Source: an uncultured Clostridia bacterium
GTDB taxonomy: Bacteria > Bacillota > Clostridia > TANB77 > CAG-465
Direction of reading: 5' to 3'
DNA length: 64,000 nucleotides
NCBI GenBank assembly: GCA_934132895.1
Contig: CAKPAG010000001.1
Location: forward strand, 186,001-250,000
A model generated the notes under the pieces. It was given only the letters and a program-made list of their open reading frames with translations, searched no databases and was not told the DNA's origin. Position numbers and translations under genes: made by a program. This document shows, piece by piece, positions 1 through 6,925 of the stretch. Numbering within the stretch: the stretch's first letter is position 1; each line of letters opens with the position of its first letter.

Positions 1-1
1 A

Positions 2-181
2 GTGGTTAAAACTTTTGAAAAGACACTAAAAAAGTTTATTCATTGGGTATGCAAAAAATTTTCTGTTTCTGAAGAAGAAGATTTTATTAGAGATTTTCAA
101 AGAGAAACTGATACATTTATTAATCCAGAAAGGCAAATCGAATATGAGCAAGAATATGAAAATGAAGATCTAGAATTATAA
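2..181 (+). CDS. MobV-type plasmid recombination/mobilisation protein, C-terminus (partial)
   Basis: An open frame enters from the left edge and ends at TAA 179-181 after 59 residues. The acidic, charged tail (IHWVCKKFS, then FIRDFQRET and NPERQ) resembles the C-terminal end of clostridial MobV (Pre/Mob) relaxases, which nick oriT of small mobilisable elements. The catalytic histidine motifs would lie outside the window, so this rests on tail similarity recalled from the family. It is followed by a terminator. Together with the integrase at 4-5.2 kb it suggests that the left part of the window belongs to an integrative mobilisable element. Confidence 0.5.
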   Translation: MVKTFEKTLKKFIHWVCKKFSVSEEEDFIRDFQRETDTFINPERQIEYEQEYENEDLEL

Positions 182-234
182 ATTTGCGAATGTTGTTAAC
201 ATAATTTTTTTTGCTTTCCTGTTAATATATACAG

Positions 235-286
235 CCAAAAAGAGATGTACACTAGCTATTAGTTATACATCTCTGTTTTGGTTTTT
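235..286 (+). terminator. Intrinsic terminator after the relaxase gene
   Basis: CCAAAA-AGAGATGTA (235-249) pairs with TACATCTCT (266-274) and TTTTGG (276-281) with one bulged G, and a T-rich run follows. It lies 50 bases after the relaxase stop. Confidence 0.75.
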
Positions 287-318
287 ATAATCCAATTCTC
301 TTAAGCTATATAATTATG

Positions 319-429
319 CTAAATTCTACAGCCAGAATCATTGTTCCAATGTGCCATTAAAGGTAATTCGCCTTCTACTTCTGTAGCACATTTTCCAAAA
401 AGGATCTTTATTTTTTCTTCTTTTGACAT
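319..429 (-). CDS. 36-residue peptide gene directly downstream of trpS
   Basis: ATG at 429-427 follows a very strong GGAGGGGAGG ribosome binding site; TAG is at 319-321. The peptide begins MSKEEKIKILFGKC and ends WNNDSGCRI. It has two cysteines, a basic front and a more acidic/polar back, and no membrane segment. It begins 16 bases after the trpS stop on the same strand, so it is probably the second cistron of a trpS transcript. I recognise no family. A small conserved protein or a modified-peptide precursor are both possible, but no modifying enzyme is visible nearby. Confidence 0.6.
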   Translation of the reverse strand: MSKEEKIKILFGKCATEVEGELPLMAHWNNDSGCRI

Positions 430-445
430 AATCCTCCCCTCCTTT

Positions 446-1435
446 CTATCTACCTAATCCAACCTTATTCTTCATTAATTCAAATTTATTTTTAGATATT
501 TTTATCATATCTTCTCTTCCACTATCTAATATTTTATCTAACTCAAAATTGTTTTCAAGTTCGTTATATCTCTTTTGAATATCACTAACTAAATTAACAA
601 CAACATCAGCTACAGCTCTTTTAAATTCACCATAATTACTATTACAAAACTTTTTTTCAATATCAGCCAGCGATGTACCTGTCAAAGAAGAATATATATT
701 CATTAAATTTGAAATCCCAGGCTTATTTACAGTATCAAACCTTATAATCATTTCTGAATCTGTAGTAGCAGCCATTATTTTTTTCCTTATTAAATCTACA
801 TCATCAAGCAAACCTATTGTTCCTTTTTTGTTTTCAGATGACTTACTCATCTTTTTTGTAGGAATTTGCAAATCCATTATCTTTGTACCCTCTTTACTAA
901 TTAAAGGTTCTGGTATTTTGAAAGTATTTCCATAACGTTTATTAAATCTTTCCGCTATATTTCTTGCTAACTCAACATGTTGTTTTTGGTCAATTCCCAC
1001 TGGCACAAAATCAACATCATATGTTAAAATGTCTGCTGCCATTAAAATAGGATAAGTTAGCAAACCAGCCGAGAAACTTTCCTTTTTTTGACTTTTATCT
1101 TTAAATTGTGTCATCCTACTTAACTCACCATATGGAGTGTTACATTCCAATATCCAAGATATATTACAATGATATTCATTTTCTGATTGTATAAATATTT
1201 TATTTTTTTTAGGATCTATTCCGCAAGCTAAGTATAGATTCAATAAACTCCTTATATTCTTTCTTAATTTTTCTGGTTCCTGTTCTATTGTTATAGCGTG
1301 CATATCAGCAACAAAAATATATGAATCATATATTTCTTGATATTTTATCACTTGATTTATTGCACCTATATAATTTCCTAATGTAATTTCTCCAGTAGGT
1401 TGTATTCCTGTTAATATCTTTTTCATATCATTCAT
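446..1435 (-). CDS. trpS: Tryptophanyl-tRNA synthetase
   Basis: Class Ic synthetase that charges tRNA-Trp in the cytoplasm. The length (329 residues, or 326 from the internal MKKIL start) is normal for bacterial TrpRS. The HIGH-equivalent TGEITLGNY lies near residues 14-22, and KMSKS near residue 197 follows GTKIMDLQIPTK. The nearest good ribosome binding site (AAAGGAGG) is about 21 bases from the first ATG, so the exact start is uncertain. I see no T-box leader. It lies between a relaxase remnant and an integrase module, so it may be element cargo rather than the only housekeeping copy. Confidence 0.95.
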   Translation of the reverse strand: MNDMKKILTGIQPTGEITLGNYIGAINQVIKYQEIYDSYIFVADMHAITIEQEPEKLRKNIRSLLNLYLACGIDPKKNKIFIQSENEYHCNISWILECNTPYGELSRMTQFKDKSQKKESFSAGLLTYPILMAADILTYDVDFVPVGIDQKQHVELARNIAERFNKRYGNTFKIPEPLISKEGTKIMDLQIPTKKMSKSSENKKGTIGLLDDVDLIRKKIMAATTDSEMIIRFDTVNKPGISNLMNIYSSLTGTSLADIEKKFCNSNYGEFKRAVADVVVNLVSDIQKRYNELENNFELDKILDSGREDMIKISKNKFELMKNKVGLGR

Positions 1436-1478
1436 CAGATAATATATTCTGACTTTCCTCCTTTACTTATACAAAAAT

Positions 1479-2063
1479 TTACTCTATCAAATCGCACAAT
1501 AATTTTAAACAAAACTCATAAAAATCTTTTGTATTTAATTCATAATTTTTCTTTTCTTCATCTTTTATAGTATCCATTATATGTTCAATATTTTTTATTT
1601 TGATAAAACACCTATCATAATAAAAATTTAAAATTCTATATGATATTTCTTTTAAAGTTTCCTTATCTTCTTTGTCAAAATATCCTTCCAATAAAGCTAA
1701 AATTAAATTATTATTATTTAATATGTTGCTATCTATTTGGTGTATAACCTTTGGATTATACAAACTTATAAGTAATCTATATAAATTACTAACAAAATCT
1801 CTAATATTGTATAGTTTAATTAATTCTATATCTTCAGTATCAACTTTTTTTGAGGAGTCCAAATCAACCAAAACTACTTTTTTTCTACTTAAAGAATATT
1901 GTATATTACTCCATCCACCAGAATGAATATACAAACCAGCCTCTGAAAACTTTTTTATCTCACTTGCATACTTTCTTGCAATCACACAACATAATTTTAA
2001 TCGTATATTTATATAATTATTATTAGATACCCAACTATTAAAGTATATTTTTTGGCACTCTAT
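1479..2063 (-). pseudogene. N-terminally truncated protein-kinase/phosphotransferase-like fragment
   Basis: The frame is open from 2063 to the stop at 1479, with only a weak GTG start near 1985. It contains a helix followed by IHSGGWSNIQY, which matches the kinase-like catalytic loop (H-x5-N), then VVLVDLDSS, which matches the metal-binding D segment. The nucleotide-binding N-lobe is missing, and the frame is cut next to the stop codon of the neighbouring zinc-ribbon gene. This looks like the C-lobe of a lost kinase-like gene, possibly cut by element insertion. It lies 43 bases upstream of trpS on the same strand. Confidence 0.55.
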
Positions 2064-2959
2064 TTATTTTTTGCTCTACTTTTATAAACATTCGCTTGGT
2101 TTCTACATTTTGGACTACAATATTCTGCTTTAGGATTTTTTGAAAGGAATATATTACCACAATGTTTACACATTTTTATTGGATTTTTATCACTACACAT
2201 AAAAAATCCAAAAGCCAAGTCTAAAGCTTGTTTTAATGAATTTGGTTGCCAAGCTATTTCTGGTTTTGTTCCATACATACTTATATTATAAGGAACTCCT
2301 TGCATAGTATAATCTGTTATTATTTCTCTTGCTCTTTCTTGAGAGTAAATCTCTAAATTATCACTTTGTAAATCAATAATACTTTTAAATATTTTATACA
2401 TTCTCTTTGCATAATCAACTATCCAATCTATTTTTTCACAATAGAAACTAGAATAAATTAACTGGTTTGTAATTGATGTATTATTTAATAGGTTTTGTAA
2501 ATCAGAATTTGAATTTATTTTTATTTCATTACCAACAATAGAATAACTTATTTCTTCTTTATTCGCAAAAGGAAAGAATAAATCAAAATAATCTTGAGCT
2601 TTCATAACACATTTTTTACTTATAAAATTATTTTCTTCTAAAATTACTTCTTTATCTAATAGAAAGTTTGGATTAACTGGAGCTTCTACCATAAATCCTA
2701 ATAATCCATATTGTTGAACAAAGAATAATGTAGAAGTAAATTTCATTCTTTCGCTATCATCTTCAGAACATAACCTACCAACATTTAATAAATCTACTAA
2801 TGCAGTATCTATTTTGCTAAATACATCATATAAATCTCTAGTATTGATAGAAGCTTCTGGTCTTGGAATCATATAATATTCATTGTCTTTATATTCTCCA
2901 CGATACCCCCCATACTTCATATATGAGTAAGGATTTCTAGTATTAAAATTAAATTCCAT
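2060..2959 (-). CDS. Hypothetical protein with C-terminal zinc ribbon (DUF6076-like)
   Basis: The 300-residue start (MEFNFN) is chosen because GGAGG lies 8 bases upstream; an in-frame ATG 21 bases earlier has no site. The N-terminal two thirds are alpha-helical with no motif I can name. The C-terminus has CKHCGNIF, then CSPKCRNQ, a four-cysteine treble-clef zinc ribbon of the type seen in DUF6076/CGNR-like clostridial proteins, and a basic tail typical of nucleic-acid binding. It is divergent from the HTH-xis-int genes across a region with two opposed promoters, so it may be a regulator or cargo of the integrative element. Confidence 0.7.
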   Translation of the reverse strand: MEFNFNTRNPYSYMKYGGYRGEYKDNEYYMIPRPEASINTRDLYDVFSKIDTALVDLLNVGRLCSEDDSERMKFTSTLFFVQQYGLLGFMVEAPVNPNFLLDKEVILEENNFISKKCVMKAQDYFDLFFPFANKEEISYSIVGNEIKINSNSDLQNLLNNTSITNQLIYSSFYCEKIDWIVDYAKRMYKIFKSIIDLQSDNLEIYSQERAREIITDYTMQGVPYNISMYGTKPEIAWQPNSLKQALDLAFGFFMCSDKNPIKMCKHCGNIFLSKNPKAEYCSPKCRNQANVYKSRAKNK

Positions 2960-3001
2960 AATATACCTCCAAAAATTTTTCAAAAATTTTATTGTAATAA
3001 C

Positions 3002-3092
3002 TTGACATATTACATTTATTACTTTATAATGCGATTGTAAGTTAATATTTTTAATATAATAATATATTACAATAATTACTTATAAATGTCAA
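3002..3092. promoter_or_regulatory. Two face-to-face sigma-A promoters between the zinc-ribbon gene and the HTH gene
   Basis: Plus strand: TTGACA 3002-3007, 17-base spacer, TATAAT 3025-3030, reading toward the HTH gene. Minus strand: TTGACA at 3092-3087, 17-base spacer, TAATAT at 3069-3064, reading toward the zinc-ribbon gene. Each promoter fires through the other, and both -35 regions carry the same CTTGACATW sequence. Confidence 0.75.
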
Positions 3093-3146
3093 GTAGTATA
3101 ACTATATTTAAAATTTGTAGACAGAAATTTTACCACTAGAAGGGAT

Positions 3147-3614
3147 GTGATTTTTATAGAAACAAAGGAAATTATTATTGAAAAATTTTATAATGAACAC
3201 TTAAAGCCAAGTGTCATTGCAAAAGAGTTAAATGTTAATCCCTCTTATATCACTAAAATAATAAAAAAAGATGATAGATATTTTAGTGAAAAAACTTATA
3301 GACAAGAACTTAGTAAAGAAAATCGTAATATTTCTAAAAGAGAATGGATTAAAAACAAAAGAAAAACTGAAGCTGACAAACAATTATATGAAATGATAAA
3401 GAAACAACATATAGAAGCTAGTAAAGAACTTTCTTATTCTAACGAAATGTCAGATTTAGCATTTGTTAAATGGAACAGGAGTGCCTTTAAATATGATAAA
3501 AATTCTAGTGATTTAGTTTTAGATAGAAAACTGAAATGTTCTGCAGATGTTCCTAAAAGAGTAAGCAATGTTATTGCTCCAAGTTTTATTAAGAGTAAAA
3601 AAGTATATGTATAA
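3147..3614 (+). CDS. Helix-turn-helix protein of an integrative element
   Basis: 155 residues starting at a GTG just after AGAAGGG; the short spacing makes the start uncertain. Residues 12-40 (YNEHLKPSVIAKELNV, then PSYITKIIKKD) form a helix-turn-helix like that of sigma region 4. The rest is strongly basic with KREWIKNKRK. It lies between the opposed promoters and xis-int, as a transfer or replication regulator would. The family is not recognised precisely. Confidence 0.7.
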   Translation: MIFIETKEIIIEKFYNEHLKPSVIAKELNVNPSYITKIIKKDDRYFSEKTYRQELSKENRNISKREWIKNKRKTEADKQLYEMIKKQHIEASKELSYSNEMSDLAFVKWNRSAFKYDKNSSDLVLDRKLKCSADVPKRVSNVIAPSFIKSKKVYV

Positions 3615-3629
3615 TACTTTTTATTTTTT

Positions 3630-3650
3630 GACCTTATAGGTCTTTTTTTT
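3630..3650 (+). terminator. Terminator after the HTH gene
   Basis: GACC-TTATA-GGTC hairpin (3630-3642) followed by eight T residues, 16 bases after the HTH stop. The short stem may be leaky. Confidence 0.65.
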
Positions 3651-3679
3651 ATGCAATTTATTATGAAAGGGGGGTTTAT

Positions 3680-3886
3680 ATGAACAATGTGAAAGACAAT
3701 TACAAATTAATGTTTACTACCTATCCAGATGTAGTAACCGTAAGAGAGTTAAAAGATATGCTTGGCATTGGTATTACTCTTGCCTATCGTTTAGTTAAAA
3801 GTAATAATATTAAGTCTTTGAAAATAGGTAGAGAATATAAAATACCAAAAGAAAATGTCATATCTTATCTAACAACAAATAATTAA
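3680..3886 (+). CDS. xis: Excisionase-type DNA-binding protein
   Basis: 68 residues with a good GGGGGG-type ribosome binding site 6 bases upstream. The domain VTVRELKDMLGIGITLAYRL, then SLKIGREYKIPKENVISYL is the winged helix-turn-helix of the Tn916 Xis/MerR-like excisionase family. It directs excision by the adjacent tyrosine integrase. The stop overlaps the start of a large hairpin, and int follows 89 bases later. Confidence 0.9.
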   Translation: MNNVKDNYKLMFTTYPDVVTVRELKDMLGIGITLAYRLVKSNNIKSLKIGREYKIPKENVISYLTTNN

Positions 3887-3951
3887 GACTAGATTTTATA
3901 TTGATATGATGTTAATATATATTTATATCAATAGTAGGTTAAATCTAGTCT
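3886..3951 (+). promoter_or_regulatory. Long bipartite hairpin between xis and int
   Basis: AGACTAGATTT (3886-3896) is perfectly complementary to AAATCTAGTCT (3941-3951), and inside it TATTGATAT (3899-3907) is complementary to ATATCAATA (3925-3933). A short T-rich stretch follows, then the int ribosome binding site. It could be an attenuator, or an RNA processing or integrase-accessory site separating xis from int expression. Confidence 0.6.
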
Positions 3952-3975
3952 GTTATATTTTGGAAAGGAGTTTTT

Positions 3976-5215
3976 ATGGTAACAGTAAGCCTACAAGAAA
4001 AAAAGCGGAATTTATCAAGCCGTTTTAAATTATAAAGATGATAATGGAAAGAGAAAACAAAAATGGGTTTCCACAAAATTAAAAGTTAGAGGTAATAAAA
4101 AACAAGCTTTAGCAAAAGCTGAAGAAATTAGACAGGAATTTGAAAACGAAATTAACTCTACTCACATAAGAAAAAATAATATTGTAAAAACTAATATACT
4201 ATTTTTAGATTTTTTAAATGAATGGTTAAAAATTATAAGAAAAACTATTGAGCCTTCAACTTATAATTCTTATGAGCAAATAATAAATGATAGAATAACA
4301 AAACATTTTTCAAAGAATAAAATAAGATTAGTTGATCTACAAGCAATGGATATTCAAGAATATTATAATATTTTGTTTAGTGATGGACTTTCTGCAAATT
4401 CTGTTATTCATCATCATGCTATTATAAGAAGAGCTTTAGATTATGCATATAAAATGGATATTATACCAAATAATCCTGCAGATAAAGTTCAAAGACCTAA
4501 AAAAGAACAATACATTGGTAGTTTTTATAATGAAAATGAATTAAATGAACTGTTTGAAAAATCTAAAGATGACCCTCTAAATCTTATTATAAGAATGGCT
4601 TCATATTATGGTTTAAGAAGAAGTGAAGTTTTAGGATTAAAATGGGACGCTTTTGATTTTGACAATAAAACAATTACTATTAAACACACAGTAACTATTG
4701 GAAGAATAGATGGAAAAAGACAAATTTATTCTAAAGATAGAACAAAAAACAAATCAAGTTATAGGACATTACCTTTAATTGATGATATTGCTGATAGGCT
4801 ATTAGAATTTAAAGGTCAACAAGAATATTTTAAAAAGGCTTTTGGTAAATCTTATTATAATAAAGATAAGGAATATGTATTTGTTAAACCTGATGGAAAA
4901 TTAACAAGACCTGATTATGTATCAGAACATTTTAAAAATTTATTAAAGAATTTAGGATTACGACATATTCGCTTTCACGATTTAAGACATTCTTGTGCTA
5001 GTTTATTACTTGCAAAAGGAATACCTATGAAAGCAATTCAAGAGTGGCTTGGACATTCTAACTTTTCAGCTACTGCAAATATATATGCTCACTTAGATAG
5101 TAATTCAAAACAGCTTTCAGCTCAAGCAATTACAAGTGCTTTTGAAATAAAAAAAGAAATTGAGGAAAACGACTCTTCAACTTCTTCTAATAAATTAGTA
5201 GCTTGTGCAAACTAA
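3976..5215 (+). CDS. int: Tyrosine integrase (Tn916 family), with one +1 frame change at a CGG codon
   Basis: ATG 3976 has a strong AAAGGAG site, but this frame stops at 4033. The family sequence resumes one base later at the zero-frame CGG 4006-4008: skipping the C gives KKGIYQAVLNYKD and then an open frame to 5215 (about 412 residues, normal for this family). No start codon serves the second frame. Family features are an N-terminal arm-binding region, SAM-like core domain, first catalytic Arg in YGLRRSEV, HDLRHS, WLGHSN and the nucleophile Tyr in NIYAHLD. Losing one A from the A7 run just before CGG would also restore the frame. The gene ends 3 bases before a tRNA-Leu gene. It may be inactive, recoded at CGG, or mis-sequenced. 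Confidence 0.85.
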
Positions 5216-5218
5216 TTT

Positions 5219-5304
5219 TGGTGCAGGTAGTGGGACTTGAACCCACACGCCACAAGGACAATGGTTTTTGAGACCATCCTGTCTGCCAGTTCCAGCATGC
5301 CTGC
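5219..5304 (-). tRNA. tRNA-Leu (anticodon CAA), complete, beside the integrase gene
   Basis: The reverse-strand sequence from 5304 folds as a class II tRNA: acceptor GCAGGCA/TACCTGC with one C-A mismatch, anticodon stem ATGGT/ACCAT around loop CTCAAAA (anticodon CAA), a long variable arm, T arm GTGGG-TTCAAGT-CCCAC, and encoded CCA at 5221-5219. It sits between the 3' end of int and a broken tRNA-Leu of the same anticodon, and probably depends on the promoter at 5511-5540. It appears to be carried by the element as a replacement tRNA. Confidence 0.85.
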
Positions 5305-5337
5305 ATATTTAATTAAAATTTATATAAAAATACAATT

Positions 5338-5360
5338 GGTTAGATTTTGGTTAGATTTTT
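5338..5360. repeat. Tandem GGTTAGATTTT repeats near the element end
   Basis: GGTTAGATTTT occurs at 5338-5348 and again at 5349-5359. A third TTAGATTTT lies at 5438-5446, exactly across the point where the second tRNA-Leu loses its tRNA sequence. Short direct repeats next to int are typical integrase arm or core binding sites. Confidence 0.55.
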
Positions 5361-5440
5361 AATAAAATTAAATTCTACCAAAACTCCAACCTGTATATTT
5401 ATCAGTATTTATAAGACTTGGCACTAAAAAAATCCATTTA

Positions 5441-5481
5441 GATTTTGAGTCCGTCGCGTCTGCCAATTCCACCACATCGGC
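5441..5481 (-). pseudogene. 5' half of a disrupted tRNA-Leu(CAA) gene
   Basis: On the reverse strand from 5481 the sequence is a typical clostridial tRNA-Leu start (acceptor GCCGATG, D arm with AATTGGCAGA, anticodon loop CTCAAAA). Tract identity ends immediately after the anticodon loop at 5441; what follows (TAAATGG...) cannot form the anticodon 3' stem, variable arm, T arm or acceptor 3' side. The missing 3' half is not in this window to the left. This fits insertion of an element in the anticodon loop. Confidence 0.75.
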
Positions 5482-5510
5482 AATAATGAAATATTAATTA
5501 ATACTTCATT

Positions 5511-5540
5511 ATTATACCTTATGAAATATATAAAAGTCAA
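5511..5540 (-). promoter_or_regulatory. Strong promoter of the tRNA-Leu locus
   Basis: Reverse strand TTGACT at 5540-5535, 18-base spacer, TATAAT at 5516-5511. It originally drove the now-broken tRNA-Leu, starts transcription about 20 bases upstream of it, and reads on through it into the complete tRNA-Leu at 5304-5219. Confidence 0.8.
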
Positions 5541-5572
5541 TACTTTTTTGACTTAAATTTCAACTATCTTAC

Positions 5573-6766
5573 CTAAGCATGTTTTACTTCATTTATATTG
5601 TTATAGTTATAAGTATTATAATCATTACTATAATTATCTAATTTTAAATCATCATCCTTTTTAAATATTTTAAACTTATATTTCATATAGTCTTTCTTTT
5701 CTTTTTCTTTAGTTTCTAACACCTCTTTTTGTATTAAATAGTTATCTATCATTTTTCTCATATTTTCAAAAGCATATTCTCCTCTTGATTTTTTTATATA
5801 TTTAGGATCTAATTCTATAGCATACTCTAAAGTTGCCAGTGCTTTTTCATATTCTTTTTTGCAAGCATAAACTACTGCTATTTTATAATACGCTTTTGGT
5901 CCATATACCCCTGAATTTAACATTTTTCTATATGCTTCTATTGCTTCGTCATATTCTCCTAATAAGTAACAAATATTTCCTAAGTTATAAAAAGCGGTAT
6001 ATAAATCATTTTTTATCTCACCTGCTTTTTTAAATGCTGCTTTTGCCTCATCATATTCTTCTAATTCTAATTCTATAATTGCAATATTATAATATATTTC
6101 ATAAGAATCAGGATGTTTTTCTAATGCTTTTTTATATACATTTATTGCCTCTTTAAACTTTCCTTGGCTTGTATAACATATTCCTAAGGCCTCTCTTGCT
6201 TCATAAAAGTCTGGCTTTATCTTTATTGCTTTATTAAACATTACAATTGCTGTTTCTTTTTTATTTGTTTCATCCAATATTCTACCTAATTCATAATATG
6301 ATTTATAATCACCTTTATCAAGTTCAGTAGCTAAAGCAAATGAATCTCTTGCGTTAATGTAATCGTCTAGATTTTTGTAACACATTCCTAATATATATAA
6401 ATATTCTGCTGTTCTTCCATCTAATGCTACAAGTTTTATTATATATTTAATTACTTTTTCATATTCTTTTAAATTATACAAATATTTCATCCTATAATAT
6501 AATAATTTTCGCTTTATCATAATATTATTATATTGTAAAAAGCTTGATATTACAGGAAGTAGAAAGCCAAATAAAAATATAGATATCTGTAAATATATTG
6601 GTATATATTTCCTACTAACAACAAAAAATATATATATACCAATTGATATAAAACAAAGAGGAATAATTACTAAATTTTCTCTTGAAATTGATTTTTTTAA
6701 TTTGTAACAAAGCATAAATACTAAAATTAATTCTGCGATTATTGTTATAATTTTTTCTACTATCAT
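5573..6766 (-). CDS. Membrane-anchored tetratricopeptide-repeat protein
   Basis: About 397 residues; MIVEKI is preferred because GAGGG lies 7-8 bases before it. Three hydrophobic segments in residues 1-80 anchor it in the membrane. Residues about 95-345 are tandem TPR motifs with the usual W/L-G-Y-A-F-A-P pattern (for example FYEAREALGICYTSQGKFKE, then KAYYKIAVVYACKKEYEKA). The C-terminal tail is charged and then N/Y-rich. TPR arrays are protein-binding scaffolds; the partner is unknown. It stands alone, divergent from murC. Confidence 0.85.
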   Translation of the reverse strand: MIVEKIITIIAELILVFMLCYKLKKSISRENLVIIPLCFISIGIYIFFVVSRKYIPIYLQISIFLFGFLLPVISSFLQYNNIMIKRKLLYYRMKYLYNLKEYEKVIKYIIKLVALDGRTAEYLYILGMCYKNLDDYINARDSFALATELDKGDYKSYYELGRILDETNKKETAIVMFNKAIKIKPDFYEAREALGICYTSQGKFKEAINVYKKALEKHPDSYEIYYNIAIIELELEEYDEAKAAFKKAGEIKNDLYTAFYNLGNICYLLGEYDEAIEAYRKMLNSGVYGPKAYYKIAVVYACKKEYEKALATLEYAIELDPKYIKKSRGEYAFENMRKMIDNYLIQKEVLETKEKEKKDYMKYKFKIFKKDDDLKLDNYSNDYNTYNYNNINEVKHA

Positions 6767-6841
6767 AAGCATTCCCTCACTTAAGAGAAATTATATAGCA
6801 AAATATTCTCTCTTTCAACAAAAGAGATTTTCTTTGACACT

Positions 6842-6893
6842 ATTAGACAAAATTAGTCTAATGATTGACTATTTAGTATTTTTTTAGTATAAT
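6842..6893 (+). promoter_or_regulatory. murC promoter with adjoining inverted repeat
   Basis: TTGACT 6865-6870, 17-base spacer, TATAAT 6888-6893. Just upstream is a perfect 7-base inverted repeat, ATTAGAC (6842-6848) and GTCTAAT (6856-6862), a possible operator next to the -35 box. Confidence 0.75.
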
Positions 6894-6925
6894 CTATATT
6901 GTTAAAAAAAGGGCGGTAATTTTTC

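Noticed and set aside
1436..1480. T-box leader for trpS
   Set aside because: Only 43 bases separate the kinase-like fragment and trpS, and no T-box or specifier stem-loop is visible.
5485..5510. AATGAA...TTCATT hairpin upstream of the broken tRNA-Leu
   Set aside because: It lies between the promoter -10 and the tRNA start with no T-run; more likely just leader sequence.
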